Of a stretch of 64,000 nucleotides of DNA, positions 25,852-36,652 are shown one piece after another. Source of the stretch: Methylotenera sp. (GTDB taxonomy: Bacteria; Pseudomonadota; Gammaproteobacteria; Burkholderiales; Methylophilaceae); the NCBI RefSeq assembly GCF_029945705.1, contig NZ_JAQSDC010000060.1, positions 1 to 64,000 of the forward strand, written 5' to 3'. The notes below the pieces were generated by a model. The model was not told where the DNA came from and did not search any database. It saw nothing but the letters and a program-made list of their open reading frames with translations. Position 1 is the stretch's first letter. The number at the start of each line of letters is the position of its first letter. A program made the translations under genes and the position numbers.

Positions 25852-26727
25852 ATGAATTTGCCGATAGATTTTTCACTTCAAGATGTACAAAACTTGGCGG
25901 ATACTCGCCAACTTGCGATTGATAAAGTTGGCATTCGCGCAATACGTCATCCCGTAATTATCAAAGATAAAGCAGGTAGTGCGCAGCATACAGTGGCCAT
26001 GTTTAATATGTACGTGCATTTGCCAAAGCATTTTAAAGGCACGCATATGTCTCGTTTTGTCGAGATACTTAACGAAAATGAGCATGAAATATCTGTAGAG
26101 AGTTTCAAGAGTATCTTGCAGGAAATGGCAACAAGATTAGAGGCGAAATCTGGCTATATTGAAATGACTTTTCCATATTTCATCAACAAGTCAGCACCTG
26201 TTTCTGGCGTAAAAAGTTTACTCGATTATGAAGTTACCCTGATTGGTGAAATAAAAAATGGAAAACATGACGTTAAAGTAAAAGTGTTAATTCCTGTCAC
26301 TAGTCTTTGCCCATGCTCTAAGAAAATATCTGCGTATGGTGCACACAATCAACGCTCGCACGTCACTATTACCATTGCCTTAAAAGAATTTATGTGGCTT
26401 GAAGATATGATCAAGATGGTTGAGGCGCAAGCATCTTCTGAGTTGTACGGCCTACTAAAACGGCCAGACGAAAAATACGTGACTGAATTGGCTTACGATA
26501 ATCCAAAGTTTGTTGAAGATATGGTGAGAGATATCGCGACAGTATTTAAAAATGATCCTCGAGTAAAAAGCTATGTGATTGAATGTGAGAATTTTGAGTC
26601 TATACATAACCATTCCGCGTATGCATGTATATCAAGTGAGCTATCTGTAGATGCTGAAGATAAGCCCGCTAAAGAGCATAAGGCTAATTCTGTGAGTCCC
26701 TGTGTTTCTAGTGAAAATGGATATTGA
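25852..26727 (+). CDS. folE2: GTP cyclohydrolase FolE2 (type IB)
   Basis: A 291-residue FolE2. It makes 7,8-dihydroneopterin triphosphate from GTP, the first step of folate and methanopterin synthesis. The active-site motif [20 protein letters not shown] (about residues 148-167) carries the metal/catalytic Cys and His. [16 protein letters not shown] near residue 245 is the usual C-terminal motif. The last 25 residues are a loose tail. No Zur-type palindrome is visible upstream. It sits 6 bases before ribB, pointing to joint supply of cofactors for the amine pathway. Confidence 0.93.
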   Translation: MNLPIDFSLQDVQNLADTRQLAIDKVGIRAIRHPVIIKDKAGSAQHTVAMFNMYVHLPKHFKGTHMSRFVEILNENEHEISVESFKSILQEMATRLEAKSGYIEMTFPYFINKSAPVSGVKSLLDYEVTLIGEIKNGKHDVKVKVLIPVTSLCPCSKKISAYGAHNQRSHVTITIALKEFMWLEDMIKMVEAQASSELYGLLKRPDEKYVTELAYDNPKFVEDMVRDIATVFKNDPRVKSYVIECENFESIHNHSAYACISSELSVDAEDKPAKEHKANSVSPCVSSENGY

Positions 26728-26733
26728 GAGTAA

Positions 26734-27906
26734 ATGATGAACGATATTGTTAACCTAAGTTATTTAGAACAAGTAAAAACGATACCTGCGTTTAAGGTAT
26801 TGGGAAATCCTACAGTTTCTATTAGCCCAATGATTGAAATTATTGAGGAAATGCGCCAAGGTCGTATGGTGGTGTTATTGGATGATGAAGATCGCGAGAA
26901 TGAAGGCGACTTAGTTATGGCGGCACAATTTGTGACGCCCGCAGACATCAACTTTATGGCTAAACATGGACGAGGATTGATCTGTTTAACACTGACTGAA
27001 GAGCGAGGTAAGCAACTCAATCTTGAGCCTATGGTGACAAAAAATGGTACAAAAATGGGTACCAATTTCACAGTTTCTATTGAAGCTGCTGAAGGCGTTA
27101 CTACGGGTATTTCAGCTGCCGATAGGGCGCATACTATACAAACAGCAGTTGATGTGAATGCTCGACCAGCAGACATCGTGAGTCCTGGCCATGTATTTCC
27201 TTTAATCGCACAAAAAGGTGGGGTATTAGTGCGTGCTGGCCATACTGAGGCTGGTTGCGACCTTGCTAAGCTTGCTGATCTTGAGCCAGCGTCCGTGATA
27301 TGTGAAATATTGAAAGATAATGGCGAGATGGCAAGGCTGCCAGATTTACTTGAGTTTGCAGCGAAGCATGATTTGAAAGTAGGGACGATTGCCGACTTAA
27401 TTAACTATAGAAGTCAGACTGAACGTTTGGTGACTAGGGTTGCTGAGCGTCATATCGAGACAGCTTATGGCGAGTTTAAATTAATCGCATTTAATGATAC
27501 TGCTGCCAACGAAACACATTTGGCGTTAGTTAAAGGTAAGGTAAGCGCTGATCAAAGTGTACTGGTTAGAGTGCATGAGCCTATAACTATCATAGATTTG
27601 TTAGATGCAAGTAGTAAGAGCCACAGCTGGAGTTTGCCGCACGCAATGGAACACATTAGCAAAGCAGAGTCTGGCGTCATTGTTATGCTTAGACGAAAAG
27701 AAGAGAGTGAGGATATTGTTCATGCAATCAAATCCGCAGGTCAGCCAGTTGACAATCAATATACGCTTAAAGATTATGGCATTGGTGCGCAGATATTACG
27801 AGATTTGGGAGTGGTAAAAATGCGCCTGATGGCAGAGCCTCGTAAGATTCCAAGCATGGCAGGATTCGGCTTGGAAGTGACTGAGTTTATAGTCTACGAA
27901 GCTTAA
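26734..27906 (+). CDS. ribB: 3,4-Dihydroxy-2-butanone-4-phosphate synthase with degenerate RibA domain
   Basis: A 390-residue RibB-RibA-like fusion. Residues 28-230 are a full RibB domain: VVLLDDEDRENEGDLVMAA (Mg-binding Glu), THTIQ-like AHTIQTAVD and RAGHTEAGCDLA. The C-terminal half resembles GTP cyclohydrolase II but lacks its zinc Cys set. Where RIHSECLTGD and RCDCG are expected, the sequence has RVHEPITIIDLL and no Cys. GTP cyclohydrolase II activity is therefore unlikely. It is co-transcribed with folE2. Riboflavin supply for FMN in MgdABCD and TMADH is the inferred role. Confidence 0.88.
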   Translation: MMNDIVNLSYLEQVKTIPAFKVLGNPTVSISPMIEIIEEMRQGRMVVLLDDEDRENEGDLVMAAQFVTPADINFMAKHGRGLICLTLTEERGKQLNLEPMVTKNGTKMGTNFTVSIEAAEGVTTGISAADRAHTIQTAVDVNARPADIVSPGHVFPLIAQKGGVLVRAGHTEAGCDLAKLADLEPASVICEILKDNGEMARLPDLLEFAAKHDLKVGTIADLINYRSQTERLVTRVAERHIETAYGEFKLIAFNDTAANETHLALVKGKVSADQSVLVRVHEPITIIDLLDASSKSHSWSLPHAMEHISKAESGVIVMLRRKEESEDIVHAIKSAGQPVDNQYTLKDYGIGAQILRDLGVVKMRLMAEPRKIPSMAGFGLEVTEFIVYEA

Positions 27907-27945
27907 GTCTTAGGCTGGATGCTGTGCTTAAAGCAGTATATGCTA

Positions 27946-27974
27946 AATAGCTGTACACTTTGTGTGCAGCTATT
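27946..27974. terminator. Convergent hairpin between ribB and the minus-strand operon
   Basis: AATAGCTG (27946-27953) and CAGCTATT (27967-27974) pair perfectly, with an inner ACAC/GTGT extension across one bulge on each side. There is no T-run on either strand. Located where the two convergent transcription units meet, it could act as a bidirectional stop or RNA stabiliser. Confidence 0.4.
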
Positions 27975-28086
27975 CTCCATAGTTAGAAACAAATACTCTG
28001 GCACACATTAAACAGATAAAACTTACTGCGCCTATCACAACTATCGCTAAAATATCTGCGCCTGCATAACCCCAAAACTCACTCAT
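27970..28086 (-). CDS. Small 38-residue single-helix membrane protein
   Basis: The frame reads MSEFWGYAGADILAIVV followed by a hydrophobic run to CLMCARVFVSNYGE, one membrane helix with a short charged tail. Three consecutive ATG codons occur (28092, 28089, 28086). The third gives the best spacing to AAAAGGA, so 28086 is chosen. It begins 14 bases after the preceding minus-strand gene ends, so it belongs to the globin-transporter operon. It has no family and is short, so evidence is the ribosome site, frame and hydrophobicity only. Confidence 0.55.
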   Translation of the reverse strand: MSEFWGYAGADILAIVVIGAVSFICLMCARVFVSNYGE

Positions 28087-28100
28087 CATCATTCCTTTTG

Positions 28101-28385
28101 TTATGGTAGTAGCAGCCCAGTATCTACCATTCGTGTTATTCCAAAATCTGAAACTTGATATTTAAAAATTAACTTTGCGTTACCATTGATGGTTTCAAGT
28201 TTACTTTCAATGCGCTTTATTAGCCCAGCGGAAGCTAATTCATCTAGAGCGATACGTAAGGTTTTTTCTCTGAAACTCCCAGACTCATCATACTCAGTCA
28301 ACACTTTTTCAATGAGTTGTTGATCCCAAATGCCACCCGATTTTGAGATGGAGACTAATAGAAATCCTTTGTGATGTAGCTTCAT
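28101..28385 (-). CDS. Small winged-helix-like protein
   Basis: A 94-residue protein whose residues 25-65 (LIEKVLTEYDE, LRIALDELASAGLIKRIES) look like a winged-helix recognition region followed by a beta wing (KLIFKYQVSDFGITRMVDTGLL). That resembles small DNA-binding or MarR/PadR-like modules, but no certain family. The start overlaps the transporter stop by 4 bases (ATGA type), so the two are coupled. It could be a regulator or an adaptor. Confidence 0.6.
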   Translation of the reverse strand: MKLHHKGFLLVSISKSGGIWDQQLIEKVLTEYDESGSFREKTLRIALDELASAGLIKRIESKLETINGNAKLIFKYQVSDFGITRMVDTGLLLP

Positions 28386-29461
28386 GAATGTACTTTAATA
28401 TTGCTAAGGGCGTCACTGTTGTCGCGTAGCTCTGCAATAGATTCAGCAGATTCGCTGAACATAACAAAACTGCCAAACACCGTTAGAAACAAACCTACAA
28501 TGAAATACCATTGAGGCAGTTGTAGCGTAAAAGCAGCGATAAAGATAAGTGCAAAAACTGCATATAAGTTGCCAATCGCTTCACCTCGACCCACACCAAT
28601 TAAACTAAAACTCTTATAAAAAGACGTATAACAATATGCATGACAAGCTGCCGCAAGCACTATCCATAACATGGCTTTGCTATGGGTAAACGTATCGACA
28701 ATCAGCGCTTTGATAGGTAAGTCAGTAAATATGGCGAGAAAGGGTAAGATGAGTAAGCCCCAAAATAATATTTCAAATGAAAATCGACAATGAATACCAA
28801 CATCTGGGTCAGAAACATCCATAGCTCGTCCTGCGACTGCGCCCTCTGTACCCCAACCAATCGCAGACATAATGCCGCCTACGTAGCCTAGCCAGGCATT
28901 AGGGTTGCTCGCATCCACCTCACCAAAGAGGCTAGGGCCGTAAATCACCATGCCGCCAAAAATTATGATGCACATGCCAATCGCAGCACGTTTAGAGATT
29001 TTTTCTTTGTACCAAAGCCTAGCAATAACGGCGCCTATGACTGGATAGAATAATGAGGATATGGCTGCAAACACCGGACCAACAAAGCCCATCGCCATAT
29101 AAGAGCCAAAGATGGCTAAAGGACCGCCACAAAGTGAGGCGAGGGCATACCACTTGGAAATCTTGCTAAAGCGCACCATGGTTCGACCATAATCTTTAAC
29201 CTTACCTAGTACCATATTCCAAAGTAGTAGAAAGAAAAATACGGTTATGGCATGTATCCAAGTCATCACAGCTGTTGCAGCTAGCCTTAATGACTGCTGA
29301 TCTGCTGAAATATCAACGTAGGGATGTTCAGACCAAAGTGCTGTTCCAGGCACATACCAAGCGCCCCAAAGAATGGCTGTCCAAAGCGCCCACATAAAGC
29401 CCCAGCGTTGATTTCGAGCATAATGTTTTTGTAAGGCGTTATTCAGTGCGGCGCTGTTCAA
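28382..29461 (-). CDS. DMT superfamily (EamA-like) transporter
   Basis: A 359-residue protein with about ten hydrophobic helices and internal duplication typical of the drug/metabolite transporter superfamily. ALWTAILWGAWYVPGTALW is the first helix, and AISSLFYPVIGAVIARLWYKEKIS matches the fourth-helix EamA pattern that ends in a charged loop. It lies between a truncated globin and a small winged-helix-like gene on the minus strand. The substrate cannot be deduced. Efflux or uptake of an amine or related metabolite is only a guess from its neighbours. Confidence 0.8.
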   Translation of the reverse strand: MNSAALNNALQKHYARNQRWGFMWALWTAILWGAWYVPGTALWSEHPYVDISADQQSLRLAATAVMTWIHAITVFFFLLLWNMVLGKVKDYGRTMVRFSKISKWYALASLCGGPLAIFGSYMAMGFVGPVFAAISSLFYPVIGAVIARLWYKEKISKRAAIGMCIIIFGGMVIYGPSLFGEVDASNPNAWLGYVGGIMSAIGWGTEGAVAGRAMDVSDPDVGIHCRFSFEILFWGLLILPFLAIFTDLPIKALIVDTFTHSKAMLWIVLAAACHAYCYTSFYKSFSLIGVGRGEAIGNLYAVFALIFIAAFTLQLPQWYFIVGLFLTVFGSFVMFSESAESIAELRDNSDALSNIKVHS

Positions 29462-29489
29462 AATAAAACTCTTTCAGGGAAATTTGGCA

Positions 29490-29912
29490 CTAATCAGATC
29501 TATTCACTAGGCGTTCTGCTGCAGCAGTGAAATTACGCATTAACTTATTTTTTGTTGTGTCTTCTAGCCCAATTTGATCAATCGCCATTGACATACACTC
29601 AAGCCAAATGTCTTTTGATTCAACATTAATCTCTACGTGCTCATGCATGGTTCTGACATTCGAGTGACCATGTTTCTCTACATATAATTTAGGTCCACCT
29701 AAGAACCCTGAAAGAAAGTTGAATTGTTCAACACGTGAGTGTGCCAAGCCGTTGCCTCTTAGATGTAGTAAGAGCAGCTTATGAGCAAAATTTTCAGTTT
29801 CAACTATGTCATAAAAAACCTTTACTAGGTTCAAAACGCCAGCCTCTCCACCGACTAAATCATATAAAGAGCTATTTGCAGTATCACGCATTGTTGGCTG
29901 AACACTTGTCAT
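29490..29912 (-). CDS. Group II truncated hemoglobin
   Basis: A 140-residue 2/2 globin. SLYDLVGGEAGVLNLVKVFYD is the B-E helix start. FLSGFLGGPKLYVEKHGH followed by RTMHEHVEI is the E-F region. The proximal His is expected in MHEHVEI, and DIWLECM is the G-helix motif of group II globins (which usually read RDAWLxCM). Such proteins bind O2 or NO. Divergent from the permease before tmd, it shares an intergenic region with two NarL-type sites. A role in O2 or nitrosative protection around the oxygen-using DMA monooxygenase is possible. Confidence 0.82.
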   Translation of the reverse strand: MTSVQPTMRDTANSSLYDLVGGEAGVLNLVKVFYDIVETENFAHKLLLLHLRGNGLAHSRVEQFNFLSGFLGGPKLYVEKHGHSNVRTMHEHVEINVESKDIWLECMSMAIDQIGLEDTTKNKLMRNFTAAAERLVNRSD

Positions 29913-29998
29913 TGGTCGCTTTCTTCACTATTGATTAACTTATATATACGACGTAATAGTAAACAGTGAAATTGCGAATAAACACTATCTTGAAGGTG

Positions 29999-30014
29999 TA
30001 ATACTTAAGAAGTA
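29999..30014. promoter_or_regulatory. NarL-type 7-2-7 site (copy 1) upstream of the APC permease
   Basis: TAATACT (29999-30005), TA and AGAAGTA (30008-30014). The right half is a perfect inverted heptamer (TACTTCT), the left is 5 of 7. The surrounding 28 bases (29989-30016) match the reverse complement of the dmm site (39949-39976) at 25 of 28 positions. Confidence 0.6.
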
Positions 30015-30067
30015 TTTGGCTGAACAAAATCGGGTGCACAATGGACGAGGTCTAGTGTTAAGCAAAC

Positions 30068-30083
30068 TACTACTTTATGAGTA
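30068..30083. promoter_or_regulatory. NarL-type 7-2-7 site (copy 2) upstream of the APC permease
   Basis: TACTACT (30068-30074), TT and ATGAGTA (30077-30083). The right half is a perfect inverted heptamer (TACTCAT), the left is 6 of 7. It lies 69 bases after copy 1, close to whole helical turns apart, and 246 bases before the chosen permease start. Confidence 0.6.
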
Positions 30084-30328
30084 ATCCGTTATGAGAATTG
30101 CACTCAACTAATGATTGTCATCAAATGCATATCAATGCGGCAAGTTTTTTTAGACTCCGTAGAAGGTTTATAAGTAAGTGTTTTATATGCAGTTGTTTTC
30201 TATGTTTTGATATAAAAATTGTTTTATTTATTTGGTGACACAGGCTAATTCTGTTGCTTGACCCAGGTGGGCAGCTCCTTATTTAGATTTTGAGCTGTAA
30301 TGGGGATTTTATAAAAAGGGGACTTAAA

Positions 30329-32026
30329 TTGAGTGTAATTTCTTCGGTTGATGCGATTTCAGCTGATCTTTCTGAAAACGTTGCAGCGCAAAATGCAACG
30401 TTACATAGAAAGATTGGCTGGCAAGGCGCATTCTGGGTGGCAAGTGGCGTTCCTGCACTTGTTCTGTTTTCAATTGGCGCGATTGCGGCAACGGTCGGTA
30501 AGCCAGCATGGATGATTTGGGCAATTTCGATCGCTTTTGGTTTTATTCAAGCATTTACTTATGCAGAAATTGCAGGCCTGTTTCCGCATAAGTCTGGCGG
30601 CGCTTCAATCTATGGTGCAGTTGCATGGGTAAAGTACAGTAAGTTTATTGCACCAGTCTCTGTTTGGTGTAATTGGTTTGCTTGGTCGCCAGTGTTAGCC
30701 ATTGGCTCTGGGCTTGCAGCAGGTTATATGCTCAGCGCCTTATTCGCACCCGATGCAGTAATCAATACTTGGCAGATTACCTTATTAGACTTAAGTATGG
30801 TTAAAGATGGGCTGGCATTAAGAATAAACGCAACGTTTATTGTAGGTGCTGCTGTTCTGCTATCAGTATTTGCAGTTCAACATGGCGGCATTTTGCGTTC
30901 TGCTAAAACCACCATGATTCTTGGCGTGATTGCATTAATTCCATTGATGTTAATTGGATTGGTGCCATTAATGACAGGTGACATTTCTCAAGCCAACTTT
31001 TTCCCATTAGCACCTCTTGCGCATGACGCAGCAGGTAATGTGATTGATGGTGTGTGGGGAATAGAAGGCTGGAAACTAATGGCAGGCGGGCTGTTTATTG
31101 CGGCATGGTCTACCTATGGTTTTGAAACCGCAGTGTGCTACACACGTGAGTTCAAAAACCCAAAAACAGATACCTTTAAGGCTATTTTCTATTCTGGTCT
31201 GCTATGTGTAGCGGTATTTACGTTAGTGCCAATTGCTTTCCAAAGTCACTTAGGTTTGGGTCACATGGTGACACCTGCTGTCATTGATGCTGCTGGCGTA
31301 GTGACTAGCCCAGCTGTTTATGACGGTATGCTAGAAGCTTCAATCTACAGCGGTATGGGTGTAGCAGCAGCGTTCTCAGATATTGTAGGCGGTGGTGCTT
31401 TCGTTGCGAATGTGATGGTGATTATGATGGTACTTGCACTCATGTTATCTATCATGACCTCAATGGCGGGTTCTTCACGTACTTTATATCAAGCTTCTGT
31501 AGATGGATGGTTGCCTAAGTACTTATCCCATGTGAATGATCATGGTGCCCCTACAAGGGCAATGTGGACAGACCTGTGCTTTAATTTACTGCTTTTGATG
31601 ATGTCAGATTATGTATTCATTCTTGCAGCATCAAACGTAGGTTATATTATTTTCAACTTTCTCAACCTTAACTCTGGTTGGATCCATCGTATAGATAGAC
31701 CAAAGTGGGATCGCCCATATAAAGCACCAACTATACTATTGGTATTAGGCGGTATTCTTGGCTTCGTTAACCTTGGCATCATGGGTTTAGGTGCTGATGT
31801 ATGGGGTGCAGGAACATTGAAAGTTGGGTTGTTATTTGCATCCTTGATACTTCCAGTGTTTATCTATCGTCACTATATTCAGGATAAAGGCGTGTTTCCT
31901 AAACAAATGTTAGAGGATATGCACTTAGACGAGCATGAAGATGGCGTAGCAAATAGGGCTGGTGTTCTACCATACATTGCATTAGCTGCAGGTATTGGAT
32001 TGGTTTGGTACTTACATAGCCTGTAA
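30329..32026 (+). CDS. APC superfamily permease upstream of trimethylamine dehydrogenase
   Basis: A 565-residue permease with about 12 helices. Near the N-terminus, GAFWVASGVPALVLFSIGAIA and then GLFPHKSGGASIYGAVAW match the APC helix 1-3 pattern. A TTG start at 30329 is preferred because AGGGGA ends 6 bases earlier. An earlier TTG at 30290 lacks such a site. It is followed by an intrinsic terminator and then tmd, and its promoter holds two NarL-type sites. Transport of trimethylamine or dimethylamine is inferred from this placement. Confidence 0.85.
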   Translation: MSVISSVDAISADLSENVAAQNATLHRKIGWQGAFWVASGVPALVLFSIGAIAATVGKPAWMIWAISIAFGFIQAFTYAEIAGLFPHKSGGASIYGAVAWVKYSKFIAPVSVWCNWFAWSPVLAIGSGLAAGYMLSALFAPDAVINTWQITLLDLSMVKDGLALRINATFIVGAAVLLSVFAVQHGGILRSAKTTMILGVIALIPLMLIGLVPLMTGDISQANFFPLAPLAHDAAGNVIDGVWGIEGWKLMAGGLFIAAWSTYGFETAVCYTREFKNPKTDTFKAIFYSGLLCVAVFTLVPIAFQSHLGLGHMVTPAVIDAAGVVTSPAVYDGMLEASIYSGMGVAAAFSDIVGGGAFVANVMVIMMVLALMLSIMTSMAGSSRTLYQASVDGWLPKYLSHVNDHGAPTRAMWTDLCFNLLLLMMSDYVFILAASNVGYIIFNFLNLNSGWIHRIDRPKWDRPYKAPTILLVLGGILGFVNLGIMGLGADVWGAGTLKVGLLFASLILPVFIYRHYIQDKGVFPKQMLEDMHLDEHEDGVANRAGVLPYIALAAGIGLVWYLHSL

Positions 32027-32053
32027 TTAACAGTAATTGAGCTTGAAATAATG

Positions 32054-32085
32054 GCGAGCGGGCATATTGTCCGTTCGCTTTTTTT
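32054..32085 (+). terminator. Intrinsic terminator after the permease
   Basis: GCGAGCGGGC (32054-32063), loop ATATT and GTCCGTTCGC (32069-32078) form a 10-bp stem with two GU pairs, followed by seven T residues. Confidence 0.88.
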
Positions 32086-32109
32086 ATTGTCATTCCAGGT
32101 TTTATCAAT

Positions 32110-32124
32110 AACACCTAAGTAGTA
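32110..32124. promoter_or_regulatory. NarL-like half-site upstream of tmd
   Basis: AGTAGTA (32118-32124) is the same half-site as in the dmm and mgd copies. AACACCT precedes it by one base as a poor partner (7-1-7). It lies 82 bases before the tmd start, so it could influence its promoter. Weaker than the copies at 30,068 and 39,951. Confidence 0.35.
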
Positions 32125-32181
32125 AGCCATGAGGGTAATTGTTTACATTGCTCATCACATTGAGAATAGCCATACAGTTAA

Positions 32182-34398
<2,217 letters not shown>

Positions 34399-34406
34399 AT
34401 TGGAAT

Positions 34407-34444
34407 AATCAAGCTTGTCGTAATCTCTTACGGCGAGCTTGATT
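34407..34444 (+). repeat. 17-bp intercistronic hairpin after tmd
   Basis: AATCAAGCTTGTCGTAA (34407-34423), loop TCTC and TTACGGCGAGCTTGATT (34428-34444) form a 17-bp stem with two GU pairs. No T-run follows. It may stabilise the tmd mRNA 3' end and reduce, rather than stop, transcription into the following Fe-S gene. Confidence 0.6.
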
Positions 34445-34524
34445 AAACCATTTAAATACATTCATTAAAAAAATATAAATTCTAAAAATAACAACTTTTA
34501 AACCCCATCAATAGGCGGAGCTAA

Positions 34525-36651
34525 ATGGATAATTCTAAAGAAATCACCCGAGTGCTGTTTGAGAACTTTCAGCCACAGGCGATACATTTATTCTACGCCA
34601 TCGGTTATTTGGCAATTGCGGTTTTCACTTATGGCGTTTATGTTCAGATACGTAAATATCGCCGTGGTAAACCAGATGGTTCGTGGAACGAGCTATTTCA
34701 TCGTTTTGTTGATATGGTCAAAACAATGGCGACACATCGCACCTTGGTGCGACGTGATAAAAGTGCAGGGCGCGCGCATGGCTTAATTTTCTTAGGTTTT
34801 GTATTGCTATTTATTGGCACCTCTACCATTACGCTGGAATATGACATTCTAGAGCCGTTATTTGGCGTTAAGTTTTGGTACGGTAACTTTTACTTACTCT
34901 TCTCACTCGTGTTGGATTTAGCTGGTTTAGGTTTAATTGTTGGCCTTATCTATATGATGTATAGACGTAAATGGCTCCACTTACCTAAGCTTGATTACAA
35001 AAGAGTTGATAGACAAGAAGGTGATCCTGACTTTGATCGCAGCCAATATCGCCGCGAAGACTGGGCATTTCTCTGGTCATTTATCTTGATAGGTATCACT
35101 GGCTTTATTTTAGAAGCAACACGTTTAGTATGGCTTAACGATAGGCCAGAGGTCTGGGATTACCGTATGTGGTCACCAGTGGGTGCTTTGCTTGCTCAAA
35201 TCATGCAGACATTTGGGATGGTATCTGAAAGTGCTGGAGCATTCCGTCCATACTTATGGTGGTTTCACGGCTTGCTTTCACTGACTTTTATTGCATGTAT
35301 TCCATACACAAAAATCAAACATATCTTCACAGCCGCGACCTCATTGATGTTCAAGGATCCGTTAGCAGGTAGAAGATTGCCAAAAGTACCAGATGACCAA
35401 AAAACTGCAGGTTATAAGACTATTACCGACCTGACTTGGAAAAACTTACTGCATCTTGATGCTTGTACTAAATGCGGCCGCTGCCAAGAAGCATGCCCGG
35501 CCAATGCAGTTGGCGCGCCATTATCGCCAAGAGACGTCATTCTTTCTTTACGTGAGTTTGCGAATCATGCATTGAGCGCTAAGGAGCTACCAAAAGAAGC
35601 TGAGTTAAATATTCACGGTAAAGATGTTGGGCAAGTGTTCATGGAAACGCTCTGGTCTTGCCGTACTTGCTTAGCATGCGTAGAGATTTGCCCTGTTGCG
35701 GTGGAGCATGTGCCGATTATCGTACAGATGCGACGCAACCTAGTTGAAGCTGGTGAAATGGAGCCTTTGCTAGAAAAAACACTGCAAACCATTCATAAAA
35801 CAGGTAATTCTTTTGGTGAATCAAAACGTAAAAGAGCCGCTTGGGCTAAAGAGTTGCCGTTTGAAATTAAAGATGCGCGTAAAGAACCAGTCGATGTGCT
35901 GTGGTTCGTTGGAGATTATGCATCTTTTGACCCACGCAATCAAAAAGTCACTCAGTCCTTCGCCAAATTAATGCATCACGCAGGCGTCAATTTCGGCCTG
36001 CTTTTTGAAGCTGAACTTAATGCAGGCAATGATGTACGACGAGTTGGTGAGGAAGGTTTGTACGAGCTACTTGCATCATCGAATATCGGCACATTGCAAG
36101 CTTGTGACTTTGCATCAATCGTGACAACTGACCCGCACTCGTTTAATACGATACGTAACGAATATCCAGATTTTGGTGGCAAGTTTGAAATTGAACACTA
36201 TACAACTTTGGTTAAACGACTCATTGAAACAGGTCAAGTTAAGCTTAAGAAAAAGCTCGATTACCGTGTCACCTTTCATGACCCTTGTCATTTAGGACGC
36301 TACAACAAAGGCTATGACGCGCCACGCGAAGTAATTAAGTTATTGGGTTGTGAGTTAGTAGAAATGGCACGAAACCGTGATAACTCATTCTGTTGCGGCG
36401 CTGGTGGTGGACGTATTTGGATTCCTGACCCAGTCGGTATTGAAAAACCTTCAGCTAACCGTATGAAAGAAGCTGGGCAGATTGAAGGGCTGCAAGTATT
36501 TGTGGTGTCATGCCCGAAAGACCTCACGATGTTTGAAGATGCACTTAAAACATCAGGCTTCGAAGGACAGTTTGTGGTGCGCGAACTGATTGAGTTAATT
36601 GACGAGTGTATTGAATATGAAGTTTGGGAAGACACTGCAGTGACGGCTTGA
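34525..36651 (+). CDS. Membrane Fe-S protein with heterodisulfide-reductase-like domains (ETF-to-quinone candidate)
   Basis: A 708-residue protein. About five N-terminal membrane helices (residues 18-275) resemble the nitrate-reductase gamma/cytochrome b type. Two 4Fe-4S ferredoxin motifs follow, CTKCGRCQEACP (about residue 313) and CRTCLACVEICP (about 378). Then come CCG-domain Cys motifs, HDPCHLGRYN (about 587) and SFCCGAGGGRIW (about 622). This layout matches DgcB-type proteins thought to pass electrons from ETF to quinone. It lies between tmd and etfBA, with the LRV gene starting 1 base after its stop. It likely delivers trimethylamine electrons to the membrane. Confidence 0.85.
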   Translation: MDNSKEITRVLFENFQPQAIHLFYAIGYLAIAVFTYGVYVQIRKYRRGKPDGSWNELFHRFVDMVKTMATHRTLVRRDKSAGRAHGLIFLGFVLLFIGTSTITLEYDILEPLFGVKFWYGNFYLLFSLVLDLAGLGLIVGLIYMMYRRKWLHLPKLDYKRVDRQEGDPDFDRSQYRREDWAFLWSFILIGITGFILEATRLVWLNDRPEVWDYRMWSPVGALLAQIMQTFGMVSESAGAFRPYLWWFHGLLSLTFIACIPYTKIKHIFTAATSLMFKDPLAGRRLPKVPDDQKTAGYKTITDLTWKNLLHLDACTKCGRCQEACPANAVGAPLSPRDVILSLREFANHALSAKELPKEAELNIHGKDVGQVFMETLWSCRTCLACVEICPVAVEHVPIIVQMRRNLVEAGEMEPLLEKTLQTIHKTGNSFGESKRKRAAWAKELPFEIKDARKEPVDVLWFVGDYASFDPRNQKVTQSFAKLMHHAGVNFGLLFEAELNAGNDVRRVGEEGLYELLASSNIGTLQACDFASIVTTDPHSFNTIRNEYPDFGGKFEIEHYTTLVKRLIETGQVKLKKKLDYRVTFHDPCHLGRYNKGYDAPREVIKLLGCELVEMARNRDNSFCCGAGGGRIWIPDPVGIEKPSANRMKEAGQIEGLQVFVVSCPKDLTMFEDALKTSGFEGQFVVRELIELIDECIEYEVWEDTAVTA

Positions 36652-36652
36652 T

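Noticed and set aside
30240-30265. Sigma-54 promoter near the permease (CAGGCTAATTCTGTTGC)
   Set aside because: GG to GC spacing is 11 bases, not the required 10, and the -24 element is poor.
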